A stretch of 64,000 bases of DNA from assembly GCA_028753945.1 (NCBI GenBank), contig JAPNXP010000002.1:10106001-10170000 (forward strand), in the 5' to 3' direction. Below, one piece after another: positions 55,850 through 64,000 of the stretch. Below the pieces are notes generated by a model that saw only the letters and a program-made list of their open reading frames with translations, was not told the DNA's origin and made no database searches. Origin of the DNA: Hexactinellida sp. DTS-2022. Its lineage: Eukaryota; Porifera; Hexactinellida. Every line of letters starts with the position of its first letter. Position 1 is the stretch's first letter. A program made the translations under genes and the position numbers.

Positions 55850-56238
55850 GGCCTATCCAGGGGCGGATCCAGAAATTTCTGGAGGGTGGAGATTTAGTGC
55901 GAGCGTAGCGAGCGATCATTAGGGGGTCATGGGGGTTTATTCCCCCTAGATTTTCTTTACTCGGATGGGCTCAAATATCTATATCCACCGTTCGATATAA
56001 ACCTTCAATAAGGTCTAGGTGCCGACCAAGTTCCTGCAGAGTGAGAACAGAATATATGATGTACACTGTTAATGCTAGATAACAAAATCTAAGGTATCAA
56101 AACCAGTGGCGGTCCCAAGGGAGGCGTCCGGGGCAAATGCCCCGGGTTAAAATATTTTGCCCCGGATTCCAGCCCAATTGGTAGTATAATTACAGTGTAC
56201 TACGCTTAATTGGGACACCGTTTAATCGGGACAGCCGC

Positions 56239-56964
56239 TTAAGGTTAAATTACGGCAGATTCACCCAAAAAACACATGAATTTAGTTTTGAAGGTGGGAG
56301 TTTGAATTTCACATATATGATGGAAGAGATTATAGCTATATCGAAACTGAAAACGAAATCTAATTATCTTCTATAAATTCGAAATTATTGGGCTTGCAGT
56401 ATTATGCTAATACAAAAGTCCCATAGGGGGATTTTTTCGACTCCACCTGATAAGTGTGTAGTTTGCAAGATCATTATTTGCTAAAGACCTGTACTGTGTG
56501 ATCTATAAGAAAGATCATCGTTATGGGCGGTTGGTGAGTGGTTTAGAATTTTGATAAGATCTAAATAAAAAATATTGCGACCTTTTGAAACCAAAAAATG
56601 AATAAAAAGGTCATCTTTTCATGCGAAATTTGATAAAATGCTTGATAAAAAAAATTCCAAGTCATAATTCAAAAATGTAAACCGTCTACCTACTCCGTAC
56701 GCTTATAATCTTTAAATATTGATTCTGATGACAAACATTGATAATTGCATTGCCAAATTACCGCATAATATCGACCACCACTTTTGGAAATCGCCCTATG
56801 GGAGATTTGTATTAGTCAAATTTTGAAACCGACAAAAAATAAAAAGTATAATAGATAGGGACATTTTCTTTTTGGTTTATTGATTTGTATCGTATAGGTA
56901 TATATTTCTCACAATTACAGATTAATACAAGAACTTTCATTCACGTGGGGTAATTTAACCTTAA
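56239..56964 (+). mobile_element. TTAA-flanked MITE PB1, copy 3
   Basis: TTAA 56239-56242 and 56961-56964. Ends GGTTAAATTACGGCAGATTC and CACGTGGGGTAATTTAACC. 718 bp and almost identical to copy 2 at 30285-31003. Confidence 0.9.
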
Positions 56965-57195
56965 TTGGGACAATTCCCTCAGAACCGAATCCTTTCCATA
57001 GAAGCTGATACTAAATATTTCGGTTAATTGGGACAAACTCCGCTTAATTGGGACAATCTAAACAAATTGGGTTCAAAGTTGGTGCTTCGTTCAATAGAAA
57101 ATTCATATTGATCAGTACAAATTCTAATAATCATGGTCAATTCTGATGAAGGCATAACGAAATATCTAAATAGGGTCTATTTCTTATTGATTTCC

Positions 57196-58431
57196 TTAAG
57201 GATGCTTGCCGCCAAAAGTGTATTAGCCCAATGGGTAGTTTTACGGTTATTTTGGATATTGAGCTGAAATTCTCCATTATTGCCTGTAATAGCCCAACTA
57301 AGCATATAATCATGACTTTTGAACTTTTTATGAGCAATTTTCAGAATTCCATCATATTACGTGGCGGACGGCTTCCTATCTCCGTAATACTAAATATTGT
57401 ATAGGCGTAGAATTGTTTCATAAAAACTGTTAGAGCTCAAGTTCTAAAATTTGCTGAGTATATACAGCACTACTATAGGAAGAAAATTGACCATTTTCAG
57501 ACTGATCCATTCACAAATATTTATTTTGGATATAAATATCCTAAACATGCGGACATTAGTACGAAAAGATCGATTTTTAGCCAATTTTTCATGGACATGT
57601 CACGCAATATAAGTTCGTTTTGTTCAATCAAGGTCAAATATATAGTAACCGTTATATACTAATATGTGCCAAATTTTTGGCGACTTTTGATATGTATTTT
57701 ATAAAAAACAATTGGTCAAAGGTCAGAAATCTCTGTTTTGAGTTATTAAGGGTCAAAGTTTTTCCGAATAAAACACTCTCTCACTAAGATATTACAAGGT
57801 GTTTCATCCCTGTATGGAAGGAGTATGTAAGCTTCTATTCGTACGATAAGCTTTACATGTATTCAGTCATTGTTCGTAACTAAATGACTTGATATATATA
57901 CATTTATGCAAGTCCACTTTATTTTGGGACACCAGCTGGAAAAGGAATTTGATGTAATTGGCTGTGAGAATTGTTCAAAATTCAACAGAAAGTTCATTCC
58001 AGCAATGTTTTGAACTACTATGTACATGCACCATGTATATGTGTGGAATCTTTCAATTGAATTGCTGTATATCCCAGTAAAATCAAAAAGATAGTCACCA
58101 TAGAGATTCGAACCCATAACCTCAATTATACATTCTCCATATGCTATCCACCGTGCCGTTGATACATATTAGTAATATATGAACTGATATTAGTATCAAA
58201 ATGCACATAAATTACCATCAATGGTGATAAATGTGAGGAATATTCACATAATCACCGATGTCATCAAAAATGACGTCACTAATAATGCACTTTTGAGCAA
58301 AAATATTCTAGATTTTTGAAAATTTGCACTTCCAACAGAATTCCAGGTTATTTTTGCATGTTATTTAACAAGAATCGACACTAAAGTTTTTGAAGTTAAA
58401 TACCGGATAATTTGGCGGCAAGCATCCTTAA
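57196..58431 (-). mobile_element. TTAA-flanked MITE PB2, copy 2
   Basis: TTAA 57196-57199 and 58428-58431. Ends GGATGCTTGCCGCCAAA and its inverse. 57200-57410 is the inverse of 20795-20998. It carries a tRNA-like SINE segment. Confidence 0.88.
58093..58166 (-). repeat. tRNA-derived SINE-like segment 1
   Basis: The complement reads GGCACGGTGGATAGCAT (box A-like) and, 30 bp later, GGTTCGAATCT (box B). This is the spacing of a tRNA-derived RNA polymerase III promoter. The acceptor stem does not pair, so it is not a functional tRNA. Confidence 0.5.
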
Positions 58432-59291
58432 ATCGAAATTTTCCGGATATTATTGCCTTGTAGTTTCGGGGTAGTTTCAAACGATTGACAGAATATTAAT
58501 GTTCATACTATAGGTTTGACAAGAATAAAGGGTCCGCAGGCATTGGAGGAATAGTTGTAGCAGGTTTATAAATAAAAATGTTGTTAATCGCATGTAGATC
58601 ACTACTTTACATGATTTTTTCGGTTTATTGGGATCTCCGCTTAATTGGGACAAGAGGCCTGGAACAAAAGTGTCCCAATTAAGCGGAGTAGACTGTACAT
58701 GGAGCATGCCCCGAATTTATACTAAAAGCTGCTCTTTTGCCCCGGGCTGGCCAGATCCTGTGACCACCCCTGATCAAAACTAAAATATATACTGTAAATG
58801 CCAGAAATTAAAATGATATTCACCAAAATCATTCAAAGTGAGGTGCATTAATGTATAGTGTCTACGAAATCTACGAATTAATGCTAAATTGCAGAATAGT
58901 GACAATAATCGCATGTGATGATAGGTATACATGAAATAACATCTGCTTTGATTGAGTTTATTTTATTAGTGTACCAAAATTATATATCTGAAGATCTGGA
59001 TGGGGGGATGCATCCCCCCCATCCCCCCCCTGGATCCGCTACTGGGCCTATCGAATTTGTTCGCATGGCATTTATTGAGTTTTTATTTTGAAATGAATGT
59101 AATATATCATGGAATTATGTGGGAAGTGAATTTCTTTGAAAATAATTTCCCCAAAGTCTTCAGAATTACAATTTCATGTTGTCATTATTGATGATTTAGC
59201 ACTTTCAATATCGAAATTGACTTTCTTTGATACTTTTATGTAATATATCGTCCACTTAAATACTTCAATTATATGAACTAACATTAATTAG

Positions 59292-59366
59292 CACATATAT
59301 CTCAGTGGTTAGCATAAATTGCCATCATTCATTTGATCATGGGTTCAAATCCCTGAACTGCATGTA
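59292..59366 (+). repeat. tRNA-derived SINE-like segment 2
   Basis: ATATCTCAGTGGTTAGCAT (box A-like) and GGGTTCAAATCCC (box B) are properly spaced, in the palindrome spacer directly inside the left arm. A complete cloverleaf is not formed. Confidence 0.5.
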
Positions 59367-60341
59367 TTTTTCTCTACTTATTGCATTATCATGTGATTAT
59401 TTGGCTATATCATATTTCAAATCAATTTTCATGTATATTTAGTATATACTTGCTGTATCCCAGCAAGCGTAGACATATTAGACATATCGTGACATTAATC
59501 ACGACGATATTCCCGGATTATTTCCGGAAAATATGTCCGAATAGAAACCGGACAACGATAATTTGGCAGCGTCTAGCTTAGAATTCCAATAATTATAGCT
59601 AATTATAGGTTCAATTGATTAAGCGAACGACAGTTTCTTCTTATTGAGGATATATTTGACAAAATATCAACAAAACTTCAAACGTAATTATCTCAAAACA
59701 TAGAAATTATTACTTCTGAGAATTTTAAGTAGAAATCTATTAATCGTATAAGGCTGAAATTCATAGGGAATCTTATACATGTCATTTGCAATAAATGCAA
59801 GCATTTTCAGTGTCAACAAACATCTTCATCATATGATCAGGACAATGGAGGTGGGAAAAAGTACAAAATTTGGTACCTTTTAGACATGTATACACCAATA
59901 TCCTCTCTGTTGAGAAATTAGCATTCTAATACACCCACACACAGGTTGCGTTTTTAAAGGTATTCCCCGTCGAAATATTCCTTTTCTATGGGTAGAATCC
60001 AGAGCTTAGGCATAATTTTCACTAATCCCCAAAATATGAAGAACGAATTGAGCAAATAGAACTATGAAATTGTTTGAAGCCTTTGTTTTGATTGAACTAT
60101 TGATATATTTTTAGAATAACGTTTTTGAGCTTCATAGGGGGTAACATAGTTTCAATCAGTATGGATTCATAATCAATTTATATTACTAACTTCAGTAATG
60201 CCTATACAACTAGTTTAGAGTCTAATGAAATTTGATAGATAGCTCACTAATCAATTCAGATATCTAACGGGGGTTTTTTCTTTGATTTACCAAATTTGCC
60301 AGAAATATCATGCATTTATCCTCTAATCCAACTTTAATGAA
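59367..60341. other. Palindrome spacer; repeat D copy 2 at 60100-60290
   Basis: Single-copy AT-rich sequence between the arms, except for 60110-60235, which matches repeat D at 21097-21200. The frame at 59381-59581 has no motif. Confidence 0.5.
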
Positions 60342-60575
60342 AGTTCATATAATTGAAGTATTTAAGTGGACGATGTATTACATAAAAGTATCAAAGAAAG
60401 TCAATTTCGATATTGAAAGTGCTAAATCATCAATAATGACGACATGAAATTGTAATTCTGAAGACTTTGGGGAAATTATTTTCAAAAAAATTCACTTCCC
60501 ACATATTTCCATGATATATTACATTCATTTCAAATAAAAACTCACAAAATGCCATGCGAACAAATTCGATTGGCC

Positions 60576-61292
60576 CAGTAGCGGATCCAGGGTCCCGGGG
60601 GATGGGGGGGATGCATTCCCCCCACCAGATTTTCAGATATATAATTTTGGTAAACTAATAAAATAAACTCAATCAAAGCAGATGTTATTCGACCTTTGGT
60701 ATTGTTCATACTAACCTATGTCCAGTCTACCTATCATCACATGCGATTATTGTCATTATTCTGCAATTTAGCATTAATTCGTAGATTTCGTAGACCCTCT
60801 ACATTAATGCACCTCACTTTGAATGATTTTGGTGAATATCATTTTAATTTCTTGCATTTACAGTATATATTTTAGTTTTGATGAGGGGCGGTCACAGGAT
60901 CTGGCCAGCCCGGGGCAAAAGAGCAGCTTTTAGAATAATTCGGGGCATGCTCCATGTAATTATACTACCAATTGGGCTGGAATCCGGGGCAAAATATTTT
61001 AACCCGGGGCATTTGCCCCGGACTCCCCCCTTAGGACCGCCACTGGTTTTGATACCTAAGATTTTGTTATCTAGCATTAACAGTGTACATCATATATTCT
61101 GTTCTCACTCTGCAGGAACTTGGTCGGTACCTAGACCTTATTGAAGGTTTATATCGAACAGTCGATATCGATATTTGAGCCCATCCGAGTAAAAAAAATC
61201 TAGGGGGAATTAACCCCCATGTCCCCCTAATGATCGCTCGCTACGCTCGCTCTAAATCTACCCCCCACCAGAAATTTCTGGATCCGCCCCTT
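60576..61292 (-). mobile_element. hAT MITE A, copy 2 (right arm), containing MITE B copy 2
   Basis: 717 bp, bounded by GATTGGCC (60568-60575) and GATAGGCC (61293-61300). It contains B copy 2 (60883-61045, flanked by GTTTTGAT at 60875-60882 and 61046-61053). It is the inverse of A copy 1 without the pogo insertion, and therefore serves as an empty-site control. Confidence 0.9.
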
Positions 61293-61300
61293 GATAGGCC

Positions 61301-61538
61301 TGTTTCATCGTAACTTGATTCGCATCGTAACTTGATTCGCACCATGGATGTAATTATTCTATAGTAACTTGATTCGCTTCTAATACCTAACACAATATCT
61401 CTAGTCAATGATAGAATGGGACAAGGATTGAGATGAGTATAAATTTGTCGTAAAATGCTAAAAAACATATACCACATACCAAAAACTTAGTAAATTCTCA
61501 AGCAATTTCTTATTCGTTTATTATTATTGATTGATATT
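61301..61538. other. Short repeat ahead of the integrase gene
   Basis: CGTAACTTGATTCGC occurs three times with slight changes (61309-61376). The remainder would be the 5' flank of the integrase gene. Confidence 0.5.
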
Positions 61539-63333
61539 ATGGATGAAATTCAACATAATAATTTGGTGAAATTTCTATTGAATGGAACGTATTCAATTGA
61601 AATAAGAGAAGGAAAAAGACACTTAAGAAGTAATTTTCGCAGAAAGGCCTCCCATTTTACAGTTGAAGGCGAAAAACTATACAAGGTTAGTCAAATATTA
61701 CTGAATAGAATTGTATATTTAATTTAGTGTATTTGTTTGTATGTAATTTTGTTTTGCATAAATTAAAGACATTCAGGGCTGAAGTTGTGGCCTCCTCGAA
61801 CAACTTCGAGTCTTGTGCGAATAAATTTATAATTTAAAAAAATATTACTACTCTTTCTTTCGCAAAACTAATTGTCGAGAATAAGCACACGACAAGCGAC
61901 AACCTGTTGTTTTGTGGCCACCACAGGTAAGGTAACGATCTTTGAAGCGTACCTAATAGTATTTTTACTGTGCCCACTAACATTTAATTAAAAGTAAACC
62001 TCGTTTCAGGATATTCAGAATGAATCAAATTTTATCGCAATCGTTGTTTCATGCAATTATTACATACAACAAAGTTGCATGTAAAATGGTGACATACAAG
62101 GTGTAGCAATTTTGCATGCAATGTTGCCTTTTCTGCTGCATAAAAATAGAACACTGCTCAATTTCTATGCAACAAAGTTGCATGGAATTCCCAACATAAT
62201 TATACATAGATGATGCAACAAATGTTGCATCATGGCTTTATACTAATATCCAAATGTATTACACGTACGTATTAAATATCGTGAAAACTTATTATCAGAA
62301 ATTTTCTCTTATAGGTTGTTCGTAATAAGAAGGGTAATCTTGAACGTTTTGAATACCCACACCAATCCGAAATCCCTAATATTCTGGAGGCGTATCATGT
62401 GGATCACCCGGGCATCAATGCTATGACGTGCTCTATTAGACAAACCTATTTTTGGGATAATATGTACGACACTATCGAACAATTTGTAAGTTTGTTTCTA
62501 TTGGTTAGTTATTACAATGATAAATTTTAGAATAACGTCACTCTACAAATAGGTCAAGTCATGTCACTTTTGTCAGATAAATTCTGCAAAAATTCCGCAT
62601 CCACACAGGGAACTCCAACCCATCATTCCCCCTGAGAGACCTTAGCAGCACATAGGCATTGATTTATTTGTTGATATGCCTCAAAATGAGTTTGGATACA
62701 AACATGTGCTCGTGGCTGTTTGTTACTTAAGCAAATATGTCGTTGCACGACCGCTTAGAACGAAAACTAGCTCAGAAGTAGTTGCTGAGCTATTGAGTGT
62801 CTATCTCACTTACAGTGTCCCGAAAATATGCCAGCACGACCAAGGAAGAGAATTTACCAGCAAGGTAGTAATTCCAATAACTTATAAAAGTATAATGCGA
62901 TACATGTACGATATTGTCATTCTAATTCAATGCAGAAATCCAAACTTTAACTCATCCTTCATTGTCAACAATGATACTGACATCAATTATTGTGCAACAT
63001 TCCAACAAGATCGTATGCAACAGTTGCATCATGATAATAATAATTGTATCCAAACTAGTAATCTAGTATCGTTCTAGTACGTCTCATTGTTTTGATTGGT
63101 GCTAAATCTATCTTATTTTGAAGTCACTACGTAATTCCCATTATTGCTATTGTAATAATGATGAAATATTCGATTTCTTTTCACCAAAAAATGTAATCTG
63201 ATTGACCAATTTAAAAACTTTAACAGGAGTTCAGCGATCTGCATCAACAGCTAGGAGTAGATAACAGGCGGCCCAGTGCTTATTATCCTCAAAGCAACGG
63301 TCTTGTGGAGGCACACAACAAGATTTTGAAAAG
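61539..63333 (+). pseudogene. Four-exon integrase (H2C2 zinc finger + D,D-35-E core), one in-frame TAG
   Basis: Exons 61539-61685, 62315-62485, 62553-62864 and 63227-63333, all joined by GT-AG introns in phase. Exon 1 encodes a charged N-terminus ending ASHFTVEGEKLYK. Exon 2 holds the H2C2 motif (AYHVDHPG..QTYFWDNMYD), whose Cys pair (CHFC) opens exon 3. Exon 3 has HIGIDLFVDM (first Asp) and KICQHDQGREFTSK (second Asp). Exon 4 has SAYYPQSNGLVEAHNKILKR (Glu), with 35 residues between second Asp and Glu across the splice. TAG at 62643-62645 lies just before the first Asp. KESLDQNT near 63440 suggests a further exon. Integrases with introns and no reverse transcriptase fit Ginger DNA transposons or domesticated GIN1/KRBA2-type genes better than an LTR retrotransposon. 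It may be host-derived or dead. Confidence 0.72.
61990..62235. repeat. ATGCAACAAAGTTGCAT-type palindromes in intron 1 (and in intron 3)
   Basis: Intron 1 carries ACAACAAAGTTGCATG, TTGCATGCAA, TATGCAACAAAGTTGCATGG and GATGCAACAAATGTTGCATC. Intron 3 has ATGCAACAGTTGCATCAT near 63014. The clustered palindromes probably mark an inserted MITE in each intron. Confidence 0.5.
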
Positions 63334-64000
63334 GTTTGAGTTTATTATTTTGTTTAAAAATCTTTAATTGATATATAGAAAGAACATCCTTAGGAGAATA
63401 CAACCTTTATATTTTCATGGATAATTCGAATTATCAAAGAATCACTGGACCAGAACACAGATTTCAATATAACTGACGACAAAGAGAAAATGGAGTAATT
63501 GGGCTACGAGGTGATCATCTCCAAAGAATTCTCTATATTCTGTCAAAATTTCAAATCTCTATCCCAGATAATTTAGTCAGGACATCGGTACGGCCGGCCG
63601 GTGTAAGCGCGTTATGGGAACCCCAGCGTTTAGGGACCCCGTCCCAATATCGCTACTGTTTTAAAGCCCAGGGACCCCAAAACGCTAGAGATTTTGGGAC
63701 GCGGGAGGCCTAAGACGCTGGGGTTCCATCAGAACGATTTTAGTACTGTGCATCGTGCATTCTTATAGTATAAAACTATAATTTATAGTCCCCTATACTA
63801 TAAGTTTTTACTAGAAGAAGCACACTAAAAGAACAAACACTCCTCGTCCTCAACAGAAAATTCAAAATATTGAATCTTAGGACGCAGTAATTAAAAGTTT
63901 CTAACATTGGAACAAATTTTCATTTACCAGACTAAACTGTACGGGGAAAAATTTCTACTTCAGTTGAGAGCTCATTTAATGCATTATCCTTGCGTTCAAT
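63334..64000. other. Possible downstream exon, then a MITE family L terminus
   Basis: 63430-63470 reads IIKESLDQNT in one frame, like the segment following the integrase Glu. CCGGTGTAAGCGCG at 63598, with AACGCTAG and TTTAGGGACC motifs to 63730, is the left end of a family L MITE whose other end lies outside the window. Confidence 0.45.

Larger units (their letters stand above)
56193..58695 (+). mobile_element. pogo-like element with TA duplication, nested in B
   Basis: TA-CAGTGTACTACGCTTAATTG at left; the right end read inward is CAGTCTACTCCGCTTAATTG, then TA (58696-58697). TTAATTGGGACA recurs inside each end. The uninterrupted counterpart in the right arm (about 60950-60970) shows the single TA of the empty site. 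Own sequence is about 550 bp, non-coding. It carries PB1 and PB2 copies. Confidence 0.9.
56104..58772 (+). mobile_element. hAT MITE B, copy 1, nested in A
   Basis: Perfect ATCAAAAC repeats (56096-56103, 58773-58780). Ends CAGTGGCGGTCCC and GACCACCCCTG. About 160 bp of its own sequence; the rest is a pogo-like insertion. Copies 2 and 3 are at 60883-61045 and 25605-25756. Confidence 0.9.
55858..59044 (+). mobile_element. hAT MITE A, copy 1, with 8-bp duplication
   Basis: Flanked by perfect GGCCTATC (55850-55857, 59045-59052). Ends CAGGGGCGGATCCAG and, inverted, CAGTAGCGGATCCAG. Without its insertions it is about 717 bp, as in copy 2. A CG-rich stripe (GCGAGCGTAGCGAGCG) lies near the left end. 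It sits in the gypsy pol fragment. Confidence 0.9.
55850..61300. repeat. Large interrupted palindrome
   Basis: The left arm (55850-59279) and right arm (60342-61300) are inverted copies around a 1062-bp spacer. Both arms contain hAT A, hAT B within A, and about 230 bp of inner flank. The left arm is longer only because a pogo-like element with two TTAA MITEs entered it. The outer edge of the right arm coincides with the 8-bp site next to hAT A (GATAGGCC, 61293-61300). Confidence 0.9.

Noticed and set aside
59292-59366. Functional tRNA gene
   Set aside because: Box A and B are present, but acceptor and anticodon stems do not pair.

Overview
The window looks like a transposon graveyard from an AT-rich invertebrate animal genome. 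The evidence is short GT-AG introns, MULE, Mutator-like, Transib, hAT and Ty3/gypsy coding remnants with metazoan-type motifs, dense MITEs and tRNA-derived SINE-like boxes. I cannot name the species; a tunicate- or cnidarian-like genome would fit, but that is a guess. I found no confident single-copy host gene. Nearly every long open frame is a transposase, an integrase, or a shadow of one.

Layout. 1-12.8 kb holds dispersed repeats and small MITEs, one hAT element with a perfect 8-bp target duplication (5191-6764), and a TA-flanked MITE inside a larger repeat. 12.8-15.6 kb holds a hAT element with a tandemly duplicated interior inserted in an unrecognised minus-strand frame, followed by a decayed MULE transposase. 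16-31 kb is TE-rich non-coding sequence with TTAA-flanked (piggyBac-type) MITEs, several hAT MITEs with perfect 8-bp duplications, pogo-like TA-flanked MITEs, and a PHD-finger fragment. 32-36 kb holds a MULE transposase (DDE residues present, 5' truncated) and an almost complete Mutator-like transposase with a C-terminal PHD finger, broken by one TAG.

42.4-48.1 kb is the most interesting part. A decayed hAT (ZMYM1/ZNF862-type) transposase gene is split by a complete Transib element. Transib is the RAG1-related superfamily. Both ends carry the V(D)J recombination heptamer CACAGTG, and the 5' end has a nonamer-like ACAAAATCA after a 22-bp spacer. A 5-bp duplication (CTCAG) flanks the element, and removing the element and one CTCAG joins the two hAT halves in phase. 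Inside it, the middle third of the RAG1-like transposase, which holds the second catalytic Asp and the CxxC motif, is inverted (about 45142-45733), so the three catalytic residues lie on both strands.

48-55 kb holds further MITEs, a perfect 193-bp tandem duplication and an array of about 118-bp repeats with an inverted unit. 55.2-61.3 kb is a nested stack: Ty3/gypsy pol, then hAT MITE A, then hAT MITE B, then a pogo-like element, then two TTAA MITEs. Part of it is also present as an inverted copy 1.06 kb away, so the stack is one arm of a large palindrome whose other arm preserves an empty site. 61.5-63.3 kb holds a four-exon integrase gene (H2C2 zinc finger plus D,D-35-E core) with GT-AG introns and one in-frame TAG, resembling Ginger/GIN1/KRBA2-type integrase transposases.
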